Shown here: positions 26,797 through 27,353 of the stretch, in pieces | Numbering within the stretch: position 1 is the first letter of the stretch | How the letters are laid out: every line of letters begins with the position of its first letter | Origin: Ophiothrix spiculata | Lineage: Eukaryota; Echinodermata; Ophiuroidea; Amphilepidida; Ophiotrichidae | DNA: 27,353 nt | Strand: one strand, 5' to 3' | Assembly: GCA_000969725.1 (NCBI GenBank) | Contig: JXSR01S007613.1 | Position numbers and translations under genes: made by a program | The notes under the pieces: generated by a model | Databases searched by the model: none | What the model saw: only the letters and a program-made list of their open reading frames with translations | What the model was told of the DNA's origin: nothing

Positions 26797-26916
26797 GTGA
26801 GATAGCTGAACTTTCTGTAGAATTTTTCCAATTTTCCAAACACATGAACGATTAAATGTTATTGTTTTGTCATAATTGTTGACGATAGGACAATATCAAC
26901 AACATGCAAATAATAG

Positions 26917-27096
26917 AGTAGAAAATAAAGTCTACACAACCAGAATATTAAACTCACAGAGGAGAGAATGTTCGGTTGGAAGCTAGTTGTAGCCAGAACA
27001 TAACAACCTAGATAAAAGGGATGCTCATTCGCAACATCGTTCTCTGTAATACAAGTGTTCTGGTTGTCTTGATTTAATCTTCTACTAAATTGTTAC
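26917..27096. repeat. imperfect inverted repeat in the last intron, ~180 bp
   Basis: AGTAGAAAATAAAGTC, ACAACCAGAATA and ACAGAGGAGAGAATGTT on the left pair with AACATCGTTCTCTGT, GTGTTCTGGTTGT and TTTAATCTTCTACT on the right, arms of about 55 bp at roughly 75-80%. It is probably an old MITE. The sequence from 27097 to the end has repeated GATACA/GAAATGTGTAT phrases with no clear class. Confidence 0.6.
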
Positions 27097-27353
27097 CAAC
27101 CCAGATAAAGAAGTGGATTTGCCATTTCCTGATTGCATCTCCGCATCACAGGAAATATACATAGAAATGTGTATTTTCGCATATGTGGATATACATTAGT
27201 GTATCTGTGAAATTTCTTAACATGTGGAGATACATCATTCTGTCTTTATTTGAAGAAATATCTGTGATTATTTCTTCAAGGATGCAGAAATGTGTATTTC
27301 CATATCATAGACAGGTCAAAGTTTTACTGTGAACCTCCACAGATCAATTTTAA

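Noticed and set aside
26090-26413. 107-codon + strand frame
   Set aside because: It runs across a large palindrome and low-complexity phenylalanine-rich sequence, with no recognisable content. It is incidental.
1-27353. Endogenous virus, LTR element or Polinton
   Set aside because: No long terminal repeats, capsid-, integrase- or protease-like frames were seen. The retroelement remnants are LINE, SINE and Penelope-like only.

Overview
This is a gene-poor, intron-rich stretch of animal nuclear DNA. It holds one host gene, a partial DNA topoisomerase II (top2) on the + strand. Fifteen coding exon positions were placed by reading conserved protein blocks between AG and GT splice borders. They are in phase throughout and give about 649 residues: the GHKL ATPase gate, the transducer with its QTK loop, the TOPRIM fold and the start of the winged-helix domain. 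The first ~30 residues lie upstream of the window. The DNA-cleavage core with its tyrosine, the C-gate and the C-terminal tail lie downstream.

The long introns, many short non-autonomous DNA transposons, CR1/L2-like and RTE-like LINE ends, tRNA-headed SINEs and a Penelope-like fragment point to a marine invertebrate, most likely a deuterostome such as an echinoderm or hemichordate. The sequence alone does not settle the phylum.

Layout. Intron 1 (90-5569) is a transposon nest: a Harbinger-like MITE, an RTE-like LINE piece with an exact target duplication, a larger antisense CR1/L2-like LINE, and a hAT-like MITE inside an older GC-rich repeat. Exons 2-5 (5570-10131) flank a long-TIR Tc1/mariner-like element and a piggyBac-like element that carries a nested hAT MITE. 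At 10.6-11.9 kb exon 6 appears twice around a 50-N gap. The two copies look like two haplotypes placed in series, and only the first has a 493-bp MITE. Exons 7-10 (13116-17221) run among a Penelope-like fragment, SINEs and a recurring 5'-TGTGACC MITE. Exons 11-14 (19152-23888) include an inverted repeat that reaches the splice acceptor of exon 12. The last intron (23889-26703) holds a SINE, a three-copy ~110-bp tandem array, an element with 9-bp duplications and internal palindromic repeats, and two large hairpins before exon 15.

I found no second host gene, CRISPR array, viral element or operon-like system. The points most worth a second look are the duplicated exon with its filled and empty MITE sites, the hairpin at the exon 12 acceptor, and the unexplained tandem array at 25.1-25.4 kb.
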